Below are positions 21,015 to 28,398 of a stretch of 34,030 bases of DNA, in pieces (position 1 is the first letter of the stretch; each line of letters opens with the position of its first letter). Under the pieces are notes generated by a model that was not told the DNA's origin, searched no databases, and saw nothing but the letters and a program-made list of their open reading frames with translations. The translations under genes were made by a program, and so were the position numbers. The DNA comes from UBA1557 sp041675185 (GTDB taxonomy: Bacteria; Patescibacteriota; Patescibacteriia; Magasanikbacterales; UBA922): positions 1 to 34,030 of the forward strand of contig JBAYUH010000011.1 of NCBI GenBank assembly GCA_041675185.1, read 5' to 3'.

Positions 21015-23125
21015 TTTACACTTTTCAATTTTATCAAATATAAATTTCCATCGGTGAAAAATTGGTCACCAGTGAAATTCGTACCAAGGATTGGGTCTAC
21101 TGTTTTTTCTTTTGAATAAGATTCTATCATTCCTGTATTTTGTAAATCTGTGAACAAGAGCTCTCTTTCAGTATCAATATCAGGACTTATCCTGTGAGTG
21201 ATACCCCATTTTATTCCTTCATCAAAACTAGCAGTACCAAGATAGATAGTATAGCCATCAGTTGTCACAAAATCTGTTTTCCAAAATCTAGTATGGTGGC
21301 GTTGTCTGATATTGTCTATATCACCATTTTTTTCAAAACCAAAATTATTAGTTTTGCTATCCCAAAAACTTGGTGTTATAGGTGCAGTTGCATAAAATTT
21401 TTTGAAAAGAACAGCTTGGGCTATTTTGTAAGTATTTTTGATATCAATAATATCAGTCAATTTCCAAGAAGCACTGTCAAAAAAAGTCAAAAAATCTTGT
21501 TCATTTTTTGCTAGAATTACAAAAGAGATGGGTTCTTGTCTTCGCCCGGTGAGAGTTTCAGTATATCTTAGTTGTTCGGAATTGAAGATGTCCAAAGCAT
21601 TTTCTAAAATCGGATTTTGAATAACTGTATTTTGAGTAATTATAGTTGGATGAAAAGACCAAACTAAAAAAGAATAAGATAGAATAGTAAAAAAAACTAT
21701 TAGATAACTAAATAATTTTAATTTTTTAGTTATTTTTTCTTCTGTGGTTATTTTTTTACTAAATAAATATTGACTAATACTAATTCCGATAATCAACCAC
21801 AGTGCACCAAGTAGATAACCTCCCCAAATATCACTGACATAATGTACTCCTAGATAAATACGACTAAAACCGATTAAAAAGATAAGAAGTAAAGTGGCGA
21901 AGAAAATATTTACTTTTGTTTGCCAAGATTGGTATTCTCTGATCATAATATATGCCAAAAAACCAAACAAAGTTATAGCAATAGTGGCATGACCACTTGG
22001 AAAAGAAAATGATTTTTCCAAATAAACAGAAAATTCTGGTCTAGGACGGTGGAAAAAAATTTTCCCTAAATAAACAAAAATAATACTACCAATTATTGTA
22101 GTCAAGAAAGGTATTATATAAGTTCGTTTTTTTATTAACCATAAAATTAAAGTGCTGGTAATTGTGATAAGAATGGCAGTTTTGGTAGCACCAAGTACAG
22201 TGACAGTCGTGAAAAATTTGATAAGTTCGCTGTCTCTAAACAATAATATAAGATTGGCTACACGTATGTCTACAAACGTAATTACTTCTGATTTTATAAT
22301 GGATTCTAAAGCACCACCAAGTAAGAATAGAATATAAACAAAAGATAAAAATAAGAAAGTAACAGTTCGTCCAGAAAATTTGCTTTTGTCAAAACGATCA
22401 CTTAAAAAATTAAAAAACTTTTGGTGTTTGGTTACGTATTTTTGAATCTCAGAGTTTTGTCTAATAGCAATTTTGACTGATTTCCAAATAGAAGCTAAAA
22501 ATATAAAAAATTGTTTACCACTTTTGATTATGAAGTATTTGACAATATAAAATATAATCAAAAATACTGCAAAAATAAGTATGAAGAATCCAGCTCGAGA
22601 TAACCAAACTTTGGCAGTGTCTAGAGACTGGGCAAAGAAATATCCAGGCAAGATCCAAAGCAGACTCCAACCAATAGCACCTTGTATATTCCAGATAGTG
22701 AATTGTAATCTTTTCATTTTTAGTGTGCCAGCCATCAATGGAACAACTTCTTTGATGCTTGGTATGAAGCGTCCTAAGAAAACACTTTTTGAACCATGAG
22801 CATCTAGAAAAAGACGAGCTTTTTCTACATGTTTAGGTTTTATAAACCAGAAACCCTTTTCAAAAATTTTTGAACCAAATTTTTTGCCTATATAATAATT
22901 GATATTGTCACCAAGTACAGCGCCAACAACTGCAAAAAAAATAAGATCACCAAGATGTAGATTTCCTCTAGCAGCCAAAGTACCTAGAATTAATATTATG
23001 GTAGACCCAGGTATGAATAGACCTATACCAATTGTGGTTTCGGCCATAGCAAAAAAAAATGCTAGCCAATAGCCCAAAAGGTGGATGTTTTCAAAAGCTG
23101 GTAAAAGATTATTTATAATGTTCAT
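21011..23125 (-). CDS. DedA - PAP2 phosphatase - LssY_C fusion membrane protein
   Basis: 704 residues, three joined domains. Residues ~1-200: DedA/VTT (ETTIGIGLFIPGSTIILILG, then GDNINYYIGKKFG and FLGRFIPSIKEVVPLMAG), as in proteins that move lipids such as undecaprenyl phosphate. Residues ~260-460: PAP2 phosphatase with its three motifs KIFFHRPRP, SFPSGHATI and GFSRIYLGVHYVSDIWGG. Residues ~500-700: LssY C-terminal-like domain (PISFVILAKNEQDF, RQRHHTRFWKTDF, WGITHRISPDID). Together this fits recycling of polyprenyl phosphate or another membrane lipid by dephosphorylation plus translocation. A -10 box lies 5 nt before the ATG. Confidence 0.88.
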   Translation of the reverse strand: MNIINNLLPAFENIHLLGYWLAFFFAMAETTIGIGLFIPGSTIILILGTLAARGNLHLGDLIFFAVVGAVLGDNINYYIGKKFGSKIFEKGFWFIKPKHVEKARLFLDAHGSKSVFLGRFIPSIKEVVPLMAGTLKMKRLQFTIWNIQGAIGWSLLWILPGYFFAQSLDTAKVWLSRAGFFILIFAVFLIIFYIVKYFIIKSGKQFFIFLASIWKSVKIAIRQNSEIQKYVTKHQKFFNFLSDRFDKSKFSGRTVTFLFLSFVYILFLLGGALESIIKSEVITFVDIRVANLILLFRDSELIKFFTTVTVLGATKTAILITITSTLILWLIKKRTYIIPFLTTIIGSIIFVYLGKIFFHRPRPEFSVYLEKSFSFPSGHATIAITLFGFLAYIMIREYQSWQTKVNIFFATLLLIFLIGFSRIYLGVHYVSDIWGGYLLGALWLIIGISISQYLFSKKITTEEKITKKLKLFSYLIVFFTILSYSFLVWSFHPTIITQNTVIQNPILENALDIFNSEQLRYTETLTGRRQEPISFVILAKNEQDFLTFFDSASWKLTDIIDIKNTYKIAQAVLFKKFYATAPITPSFWDSKTNNFGFEKNGDIDNIRQRHHTRFWKTDFVTTDGYTIYLGTASFDEGIKWGITHRISPDIDTERELLFTDLQNTGMIESYSKEKTVDPILGTNFTGDQFFTDGNLYLIKLKSVN

Positions 23126-23130
23126 ATTTG

Positions 23131-23136
23131 ATTATA
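23131..23136 (-). promoter_or_regulatory. -10 box of the DedA-PAP2 gene, leaderless
   Basis: TATAAT on the minus strand, 5 nt before ATG (23125). The transcript should start at or next to the A of the start codon. I see no strong -35. Confidence 0.5.
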
Positions 23137-23177
23137 GTATAGTATATTTTTTAGTTTTTGGAAAGTGTTAGTTTTTG

Positions 23178-23206
23178 TTGACAACAAGCCTAAAATATGA
23201 GATTAT
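23178..23206 (+). promoter_or_regulatory. Promoter of the ABC-F gene
   Basis: TTGACA (23178-23183), a 17-nt spacer, GATTAT (23201-23206). It diverges from the DedA-PAP2 promoter. ATG 23238 is 31 nt downstream. Confidence 0.55.
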
Positions 23207-23237
23207 ATATCACGCTTAACAAATTTATCGCAATTTT

Positions 23238-24689
23238 ATGGCCGAAGAGGTAATATTACGTTTTGACAATGTCAGTTTTGAATATACTGAGAGAAAACTA
23301 GTCCTAGATGAGGTCGGATTTTCGGTTCGTAAAGGTGCTAAATTGACTCTGATGGGACAAAATGGTGCTGGTAAAAGTACAATTTTTAAACTTATCAAAG
23401 GCGAAATAAAACCAAATAGTGGAAATGTATTTATTACTGGAGAAACTAGTATTGGTACATCTGAACAGATGGTTGGTAAGGAAGACCTTGGTCTTACACT
23501 TGAAGAATATTTTAGTAAAGCCTTTGGTGAAGTTCCTGGTAATATAAAAAGTCAAATTAGCAAAGTGATGGATGCTGTCAATTTGGCAGTACCAATTGAT
23601 AGAAAAGTGGGTGATTTGTCTGGTGGACAACAGGCTCGTATTTTGCTTGCTTTTGCTCTTATCCAAAATCCAGATATTTTGCTTTTAGATGAGCCTACCA
23701 ATAATCTTGATAAGGAAGGTATTGATCATCTTATACAATTTCTTGTTATGTATGACAAGACTGTGATTGTAATTTCTCATGATGCCGATTTCCTCAATTG
23801 TTTTACTGAAGGTGTTATTTATCTTGATGTTTTTACCAAGAAAGTGGAAATTTATGTTGGTGATTATTATTCTGTAGTAGAAGAAATTCAAAATAGAATT
23901 GATAGAGAAATAAAGAAAAATGCTCAATTACAAAAACAAATTCAAGACAACAAAGATAAAGTTAATTTTTTTTCAAACAAAGGTGGTAAAATGCGTAGAT
24001 TAGCAAGTAAACTTCGTGAAGAGATTGCTGAATTTGAAGAAAACAAAGTAGAAGTCCGTCGTGAAGATAGGACTATTAGAAATTTTATTATTCCAACACA
24101 GGGGGTTATTGGTGACATAGTAACTATAAAATCTATCAAAGTAATCAAAAATCATGAACCAATAATAAAAGAGGTAGACATCATCTTGCGCCAGAGAGAC
24201 AGACTTCTTATTGCTGGACCAAATGGTGTGGGCAAGAGTACTTTACTTCGTACTTTGGTAAATGGTAACAATGAAGGTGTGATAATAATGCCAAATACTC
24301 GTGTTGGTTACTATAGTCAAGATTTTGCTACACTTGATTATGATCAAACAGTCTTTGATTCATTACAAAGTGTTTTGCAAGAAGGTACAACTACCGAAGA
24401 GATGCGTGCTGTAGCAGCTGGATTTTTGCTTACAGGAGAGATGATGGGACTCAAGATTTCTCATTTATCTGAGGGACAAAAAGGTCTTTTGTCTTTTGCT
24501 AGATTAGTATTGTTACAACCTGGTTTGCTAGTTTTGGACGAACCTACCAATCATATCAATTTCCGTCATATTCCTGTGATTGCCAAGGCTATCAATGATT
24601 ATGAAGGTACTATTATTCTCATTAGTCATATGCCGGACTTTGTCAAAGAGATAAGATTTGATCAAGAGTTGGATTTGGGAAGGTATTAA
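23238..24689 (+). CDS. ABC-F family ATPase (translation factor type)
   Basis: 483 residues with two ABC domains and no membrane part. First: Walker A MGQNGAGKSTIFKLIKG, signature LSGGQQARILLAFAL, Walker B ILLLDEPTNNLD, switch VISHDADFL. An Arg/Lys-rich linker (residues ~215-290, with KGGKMRRLASKLREEIAEFE) corresponds to the P-site tRNA interaction motif. Second: AGPNGVGKSTLLRTL, LSEGQKGLLSFARLVLLQPG, LLVLDEPTNHINFRH, LISHMPDFV. Both catalytic Glu are present; the second signature LSEGQ is slightly altered. ABC-F proteins act on ribosomes stalled at the E or P site. Shorter than most (~520-640); no sign of a resistance-type long linker. Confidence 0.88.
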   Translation: MAEEVILRFDNVSFEYTERKLVLDEVGFSVRKGAKLTLMGQNGAGKSTIFKLIKGEIKPNSGNVFITGETSIGTSEQMVGKEDLGLTLEEYFSKAFGEVPGNIKSQISKVMDAVNLAVPIDRKVGDLSGGQQARILLAFALIQNPDILLLDEPTNNLDKEGIDHLIQFLVMYDKTVIVISHDADFLNCFTEGVIYLDVFTKKVEIYVGDYYSVVEEIQNRIDREIKKNAQLQKQIQDNKDKVNFFSNKGGKMRRLASKLREEIAEFEENKVEVRREDRTIRNFIIPTQGVIGDIVTIKSIKVIKNHEPIIKEVDIILRQRDRLLIAGPNGVGKSTLLRTLVNGNNEGVIIMPNTRVGYYSQDFATLDYDQTVFDSLQSVLQEGTTTEEMRAVAAGFLLTGEMMGLKISHLSEGQKGLLSFARLVLLQPGLLVLDEPTNHINFRHIPVIAKAINDYEGTIILISHMPDFVKEIRFDQELDLGRY

Positions 24690-24806
24690 AAAAGGCTCAA
24701 AATGCCCAAAAGGCTTAATAGGCTTTTTTTGTTTTTAGTTTCAAGGCTTTGACTCTTGTCTTTTTTTAAAGTCAGAATTTATTAAATCAAAATTATTAAT
24801 AGTTCT

Positions 24807-26276
24807 ATGCCAGACAAAAAGATTCCTCGTTGCATGAGTACACAACATCCTGACAATGTTTTCCAACCTTTTTTTGCTGAACAATCTTTGCTTGGTGGGG
24901 AAGATGAAATTCAAGAAGCTTATTATGCTTATGCTCATCTTGGTTGTGATGAGCAAATGTGGGATGCCGAAGGAAAAGAAGTGGATTCTTTTGTAGTAAA
25001 AAAAATATTAACGAAAAATGAACTTTTTTTTCAGAAACATATACTTGGCAAAGATTTGCGTCTTACTATACGTGTGCCAAATCCAGAAATAGAAAAGACT
25101 GAAGGAAAAATTTTATTAGAAACATTGGAAAGTATTCCTCGTTCTTTTGATGCTGCTCAAGCTTTTTATGGAGAAAATGCCACAGCTCCGATTTTTGAAA
25201 TTATTCTTCCTATGACTACCTCGGCTGCTAGCCTTGATCGTATTTATCGCTATTATGTAGATATGGTAGTGGGTAAGAGTAATAAGCCAGTTCGTCCAGG
25301 TGATATTGCTATTAGCGATTGGATAGGAGAATTTCATCCAGAAAAAATACAAGTAATTCCACTTTTTGAAGATTTGGAACACATGTTGGCAAGTGCTGAT
25401 ATACTCAGAGATTATTTGAAAGACAAAGATGTTCCATATCAACGTGTCTTTTTGGCGCGTAGTGATCCTGCTGTCAACTATGGTTCAATTGCTGCTGTAC
25501 TTATCAACAAAATTGCTTTACAACGATTACACAATCTTAGTCTTGAGCTTGGTATTCCAATATATCCAATTCTTGGTGCTGGTTCTGCTCCTTTTCGTGG
25601 CAATTTTCGTCCACAAACTGTAGAGAGCATTTTGCGTGGTTATCCTAGTGTTCAGACATTTACTATTCAATCATCGTTCAAATTTGACAATGATCCTGCT
25701 TTGGTACAATCAGCAATTCGTACTATTTGTGATAGTGAAAGAAAAGATCCTATTGCTGTACCAGAAGAACAAGCGCTTGATATTATTGATCGCTATAGCA
25801 AACGTTATCAAGAACAATTAGGTGTTCTTGTTGATATAATAAATATTGTATCTATAGCTGTACCACGACGTCGAAAACGTAAATTACATATTGGACTTTT
25901 TGGCTATTCTCGTAATATTGGCAAAAAACATTTACCACGAGCTATTGCTTTTACAGCATCACTTTATTCACTTGGTGTACCTCCAGAATTACTCGGTCTT
26001 GATGCTTTGACTGAACAAGATTTTGAAATTATCAAACTAATATATCCAAGTATTGAGTCAGATTTGAAAGATGCTATTCGTTTTGTAGACATAGACTCTC
26101 CTTATTTACCTGTTGCTGTCCGTGAACGTATCAAGGCTTGGTTTGGTAATGTAATCAAAGATGAAGAGCATATTGCCATAACAAAACAAATTTGTAGAGC
26201 TGTAATTGCCAACAATATAGACGATTTGTCTCACTACGTCTTACTTGCGGCCCAAAGAAGAGGTTTCCTTGGCTAA
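24807..26276 (+). CDS. ppcA: Archaeal-type phosphoenolpyruvate carboxylase
   Basis: 489 residues. Converts PEP and bicarbonate to oxaloacetate and phosphate. It begins PRCMSTQHPDN, the hallmark of the archaeal-type enzyme (about 500 residues), not the ~900-residue bacterial/plant type. Further matches: YAYAHLGCDEQMWDAEGKEV, LRLTIRVPNPEIEKTEGKIL, APIFEIILPMTTSA, VFLARSDPAVNYGSI, LGAGSAPFRGNFRP, FGYSRNIGKKHLPRAIAF and the C-terminal LLAAQRRGFLG. This form is known from archaea and a few bacteria such as Leuconostoc, Oenococcus and Clostridium perfringens. No other carbon-metabolism gene is adjacent. It should feed oxaloacetate to aspartate or malate formation. Confidence 0.92.
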   Translation: MPDKKIPRCMSTQHPDNVFQPFFAEQSLLGGEDEIQEAYYAYAHLGCDEQMWDAEGKEVDSFVVKKILTKNELFFQKHILGKDLRLTIRVPNPEIEKTEGKILLETLESIPRSFDAAQAFYGENATAPIFEIILPMTTSAASLDRIYRYYVDMVVGKSNKPVRPGDIAISDWIGEFHPEKIQVIPLFEDLEHMLASADILRDYLKDKDVPYQRVFLARSDPAVNYGSIAAVLINKIALQRLHNLSLELGIPIYPILGAGSAPFRGNFRPQTVESILRGYPSVQTFTIQSSFKFDNDPALVQSAIRTICDSERKDPIAVPEEQALDIIDRYSKRYQEQLGVLVDIINIVSIAVPRRRKRKLHIGLFGYSRNIGKKHLPRAIAFTASLYSLGVPPELLGLDALTEQDFEIIKLIYPSIESDLKDAIRFVDIDSPYLPVAVRERIKAWFGNVIKDEEHIAITKQICRAVIANNIDDLSHYVLLAAQRRGFLG

Positions 26277-26288
26277 AGGTGTTTTCTA

Positions 26289-26317
26289 TTGACAAGGAAC
26301 TAAAATTATGCTATATT
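26289..26317 (+). promoter_or_regulatory. Promoter of the Gly/Arg-rich zinc-protein gene
   Basis: TTGACA (26289-26294), a 17-nt spacer and TATATT (26312-26317) preceded by TGC. It shares the extended -10 with the promoter at 2157, which drives the related zinc protein. Confidence 0.65.
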
Positions 26318-26356
26318 TAGGTCTAAATTACATTTAAGTAATTTTGAATATTTTAT

Positions 26357-27040
26357 ATGGGAAGTTTTAATCGTGACGGTGGTAGATCAAGCGGTGGCTT
26401 TGGTCGTGGTGGTTTTGGTGGTGGTAAATCATTTGGGGGTGGTAGAGGTGGCAGAGATGGCGCTAGACCAACCATGCACAAGGCTGTCTGCAGTGAATGT
26501 GGAGATAGTTGCGAAATCCCATTTAGACCAACTGGTGATAGACCAGTATTTTGTAGTAATTGTTTTTCTAAACAACAAGGTGACTCAGCACCAAGAAGAC
26601 CAAGTTTTGGTGGAGATAGAAACGAAAGACATGAAAGACGTGAAAGACCAAGTTTTGGTGGAGATAGAGAAATGTTTGATGCTACTTGTGACAAATGTGG
26701 CAATGACTGTCAAGTACCTTTTAGACCAACTTCTGGTAAACCTGTCTTTTGTAGTGATTGTTTTGATAAAAAAGGTAGTAGAGAAAGTAGTAGGGATGGT
26801 GGTAGTAGAGATTCAGGAGAAGTAATGGAACAAATCAAATTGTTGAACAACAAGTTTGATAAACTATTATCTATCTTATCTCCGGCTACTGTAGTAGAAA
26901 AACCTACAAAAGAAAAAACCAAAAAAGAAGAAATATTTTTTGACACTCCTGTTGAAAAAACAGTAGAAACAAAAAAAGTAAGAAAACCAAAAACAGAAAA
27001 GAAAGTTGCTAGTAAAAAAGTAACTTCAAAAAAGAAATAA
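26357..27040 (+). CDS. Gly/Arg-rich protein with two CxxC-x17-CxxC zinc units
   Basis: 227 residues. Residues 1-38 are Gly/Arg/Phe-rich (GGFGRGGFGGGKSFGGGRGG), like RGG boxes. Zinc unit 1: C45/C48 and C66/C69; unit 2: C111/C114 and C132/C135, each with exactly 17 residues between pairs and the core (I/V)PFRPT. The link between them repeats RPSFGGDR twice. A predicted helix at ~150-170 (EVMEQIKLLNNKFDKLLSIL) may form a coiled coil, and the tail is Lys-rich (KKVASKKVTSKKK). RGG plus zinc plus a Lys tail strongly suggests RNA or DNA binding; the actual role is unknown. Own promoter and terminator; a shorter relative is at 2294. Confidence 0.82.
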   Translation: MGSFNRDGGRSSGGFGRGGFGGGKSFGGGRGGRDGARPTMHKAVCSECGDSCEIPFRPTGDRPVFCSNCFSKQQGDSAPRRPSFGGDRNERHERRERPSFGGDREMFDATCDKCGNDCQVPFRPTSGKPVFCSDCFDKKGSRESSRDGGSRDSGEVMEQIKLLNNKFDKLLSILSPATVVEKPTKEKTKKEEIFFDTPVEKTVETKKVRKPKTEKKVASKKVTSKKK

Positions 27041-27053
27041 TTTTTTTACACAA

Positions 27054-27083
27054 AAAAGACCCACTTTAGAAAGTGGGTCTTTT
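27054..27083 (+). terminator. Intrinsic terminator after the zinc-protein gene
   Basis: Perfect 13-bp stem AAAAGACCCACTT / AAGTGGGTCTTTT with a TAGA loop. The following ~170 nt up to 27252 hold nothing I recognise beyond AT-rich DNA and a short TTCCATGGAA palindrome. Confidence 0.9.
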
Positions 27084-27252
27084 GTTTTGTCTATTAACTC
27101 GTAAAAGCTGGTTCCATGGAAAGTGCCGTAGATATGTTACTGCATGATAAGAGAGGTAGTTAATGTGGATTAGGTGAATCTTTAAATAGGGTATATACTA
27201 AAGATATAAGACAAATCAAAATAAATTTATTCATTGTTTAATCTTTAATTGT

Positions 27253-27402
27253 ATGTTGTGGACTATTGCTATTATCTTGATCATCCTATGGCTCCTTGGT
27301 TTCGTGGCTTTTCATGTTTTGGGATCATTTATTCATTTGTTACTTGTAATTGCTATTGTAGTAGTGCTAATTAGAGTTATTAAAGGTCAAAAAGTTATTT
27401 AG
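27253..27402 (+). CDS. Lmo0937-family small membrane protein
   Basis: 49 residues: MLWTIAIILIILWLLGFVAF, then a HVLGSFIHLLLVIAIVVVLI span and the basic end RVIKGQKVI. The opening MLWTI and the second-span FIHLLLVIAIVVVLIR are the signature of the Lmo0937 family, tiny two-span proteins spread through many bacteria and often stress-linked. The function is unknown. It is monocistronic, followed by a strong bidirectional terminator. Confidence 0.82.
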   Translation: MLWTIAIILIILWLLGFVAFHVLGSFIHLLLVIAIVVVLIRVIKGQKVI

Positions 27403-27415
27403 AATTGGAAGTGTC

Positions 27416-27456
27416 AAAAAATAAAAATCACCTTTTTAAGGTGATTTTTATTTTTT
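27416..27456. terminator. Strong bidirectional terminator
   Basis: A 19-bp perfect stem (arms 27416-27434 and 27438-27456, with core ATCACCTT / AAGGTGAT) and a 3-nt loop, A-rich on one side and T-rich on the other. It serves the Lmo0937-like gene (+) and the HAD gene (-). Confidence 0.9.
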
Positions 27457-27459
27457 AAA

Positions 27460-28089
27460 TTATAATTTTTTTATTTCACTTTTTGTTAAAATATCTAGTT
27501 CTTTCAATCTTTGTAAAAGGTTTTTCATGTCAGTGTATAGGATTGGTTCGAATCCTATTTCTTTGGCCTTGTCTAAATTGTTTGGGGTATCATCTATGTA
27601 AATCATTTCAGAAATATCTACGTCTAGTTTTTCAGCTAGTAAAAGATAGGATTCTGGATAAGATTTCATAACACCAATTTCTGCAGAAAAAAGAGTTACT
27701 TCAAACAGATTGTCTACTCCAAATTTTCTAGCTTCTTTTGCTCCGGCAACAGTATGATTACTAAATAATCCAGTTTTGTAGCCTTTTGTTTTTAGTAAAT
27801 TGAGTAGTGGGAGTATGTCAGTATTGTACTTTCCTTGTGGTAATTTGTTGAGTACTTTCAAAAAAGCATCTACTTTTGATTCGTATCCCAAGTCACTAAA
27901 GACAATAGTCCAAAATTCTTTTGGATCAATATCTGTCAGGTTTATAAGATAGTTGTGTTTGTAATAGGAATTAGAAAAATTTTCGATAGAAATACCAAGA
28001 AATTCGGAAACCATTTGGTGGTATTTCGTTGGATGAAAAAATACTACACCACTCCAGTCAAAACCAATTGCTTTGAATTTCTTTTTCAT
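27460..28089 (-). CDS. HAD-superfamily hydrolase-like protein
   Basis: 209 residues. HAD motifs: I is FDWSGVVF, where the first Asp (nucleophile) is present but the second Asp is Ser; II is TGLFSN; III is GVMKSYPESY (Lys); IV is MIYIDDTPNNLDKA. The DxSGV form resembles the DLGNV/DFGGV variants, some of which remain active phosphatases, so loss of activity cannot be assumed. The cap is a short all-alpha insert (residues ~16-90). The substrate is unknown. Last gene of a three-gene minus-strand unit, 4 nt after the 99-residue gene. Confidence 0.82.
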   Translation of the reverse strand: MKKKFKAIGFDWSGVVFFHPTKYHQMVSEFLGISIENFSNSYYKHNYLINLTDIDPKEFWTIVFSDLGYESKVDAFLKVLNKLPQGKYNTDILPLLNLLKTKGYKTGLFSNHTVAGAKEARKFGVDNLFEVTLFSAEIGVMKSYPESYLLLAEKLDVDISEMIYIDDTPNNLDKAKEIGFEPILYTDMKNLLQRLKELDILTKSEIKKL

Positions 28090-28093
28090 ATTT

Positions 28094-28393
28094 TTACAAA
28101 ATTATTTTCTCTACTAATATATCTGACTCAACAATAAATTTGTCAATTGTTTTTTCATCCACATATTCTGGCAAATAATCTATTGTTATTGTTGATTTTA
28201 TGATTGTACCATTTTTATTTTCTTTGCCATCAATAAACATGACTCCTTTTGGAGAGCGGGGGAGATGACGACCAGTCATGACTTCCTGTCCCCAAAAATT
28301 AATACTGTCATGAAATTTGTTTTTTATTTCCTCATCTTTCCAACCGAGGAAAGTATAATTGATTTTTTTGTAAGTATTTTTGAAAATTTTCAT
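28094..28393 (-). CDS. Uncharacterised 99-residue protein
   Basis: No family recognised. The protein is soluble, mixed alpha/beta in appearance, with Lys-rich ends. Noticeable parts: KKINYTFLGWKDEEIKNKFH, INFWGQEVMTGRHLPRSPKG, a beta-like stretch TIIKSTITIDYLPEYVDEKT, and an amphipathic end. No Cys, no membrane span, no signal peptide. It sits between the PIF1-like helicase (5-nt gap) and the HAD gene (4-nt gap), so it is cotranscribed with both and may share their task. Confidence 0.65.
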   Translation of the reverse strand: MKIFKNTYKKINYTFLGWKDEEIKNKFHDSINFWGQEVMTGRHLPRSPKGVMFIDGKENKNGTIIKSTITIDYLPEYVDEKTIDKFIVESDILVEKIIL

Positions 28394-28398
28394 ATATT

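Noticed and set aside
24690..24735. Terminator after the ABC-F gene
   Set aside because: AGGCT occurs three times as direct repeats before a T run, but I cannot form a convincing stem.
27460..28089. Calling the HAD protein inactive because of Ser in motif I
   Set aside because: Related HAD proteins with a changed second position still act as phosphatases, and motifs II-IV are intact.
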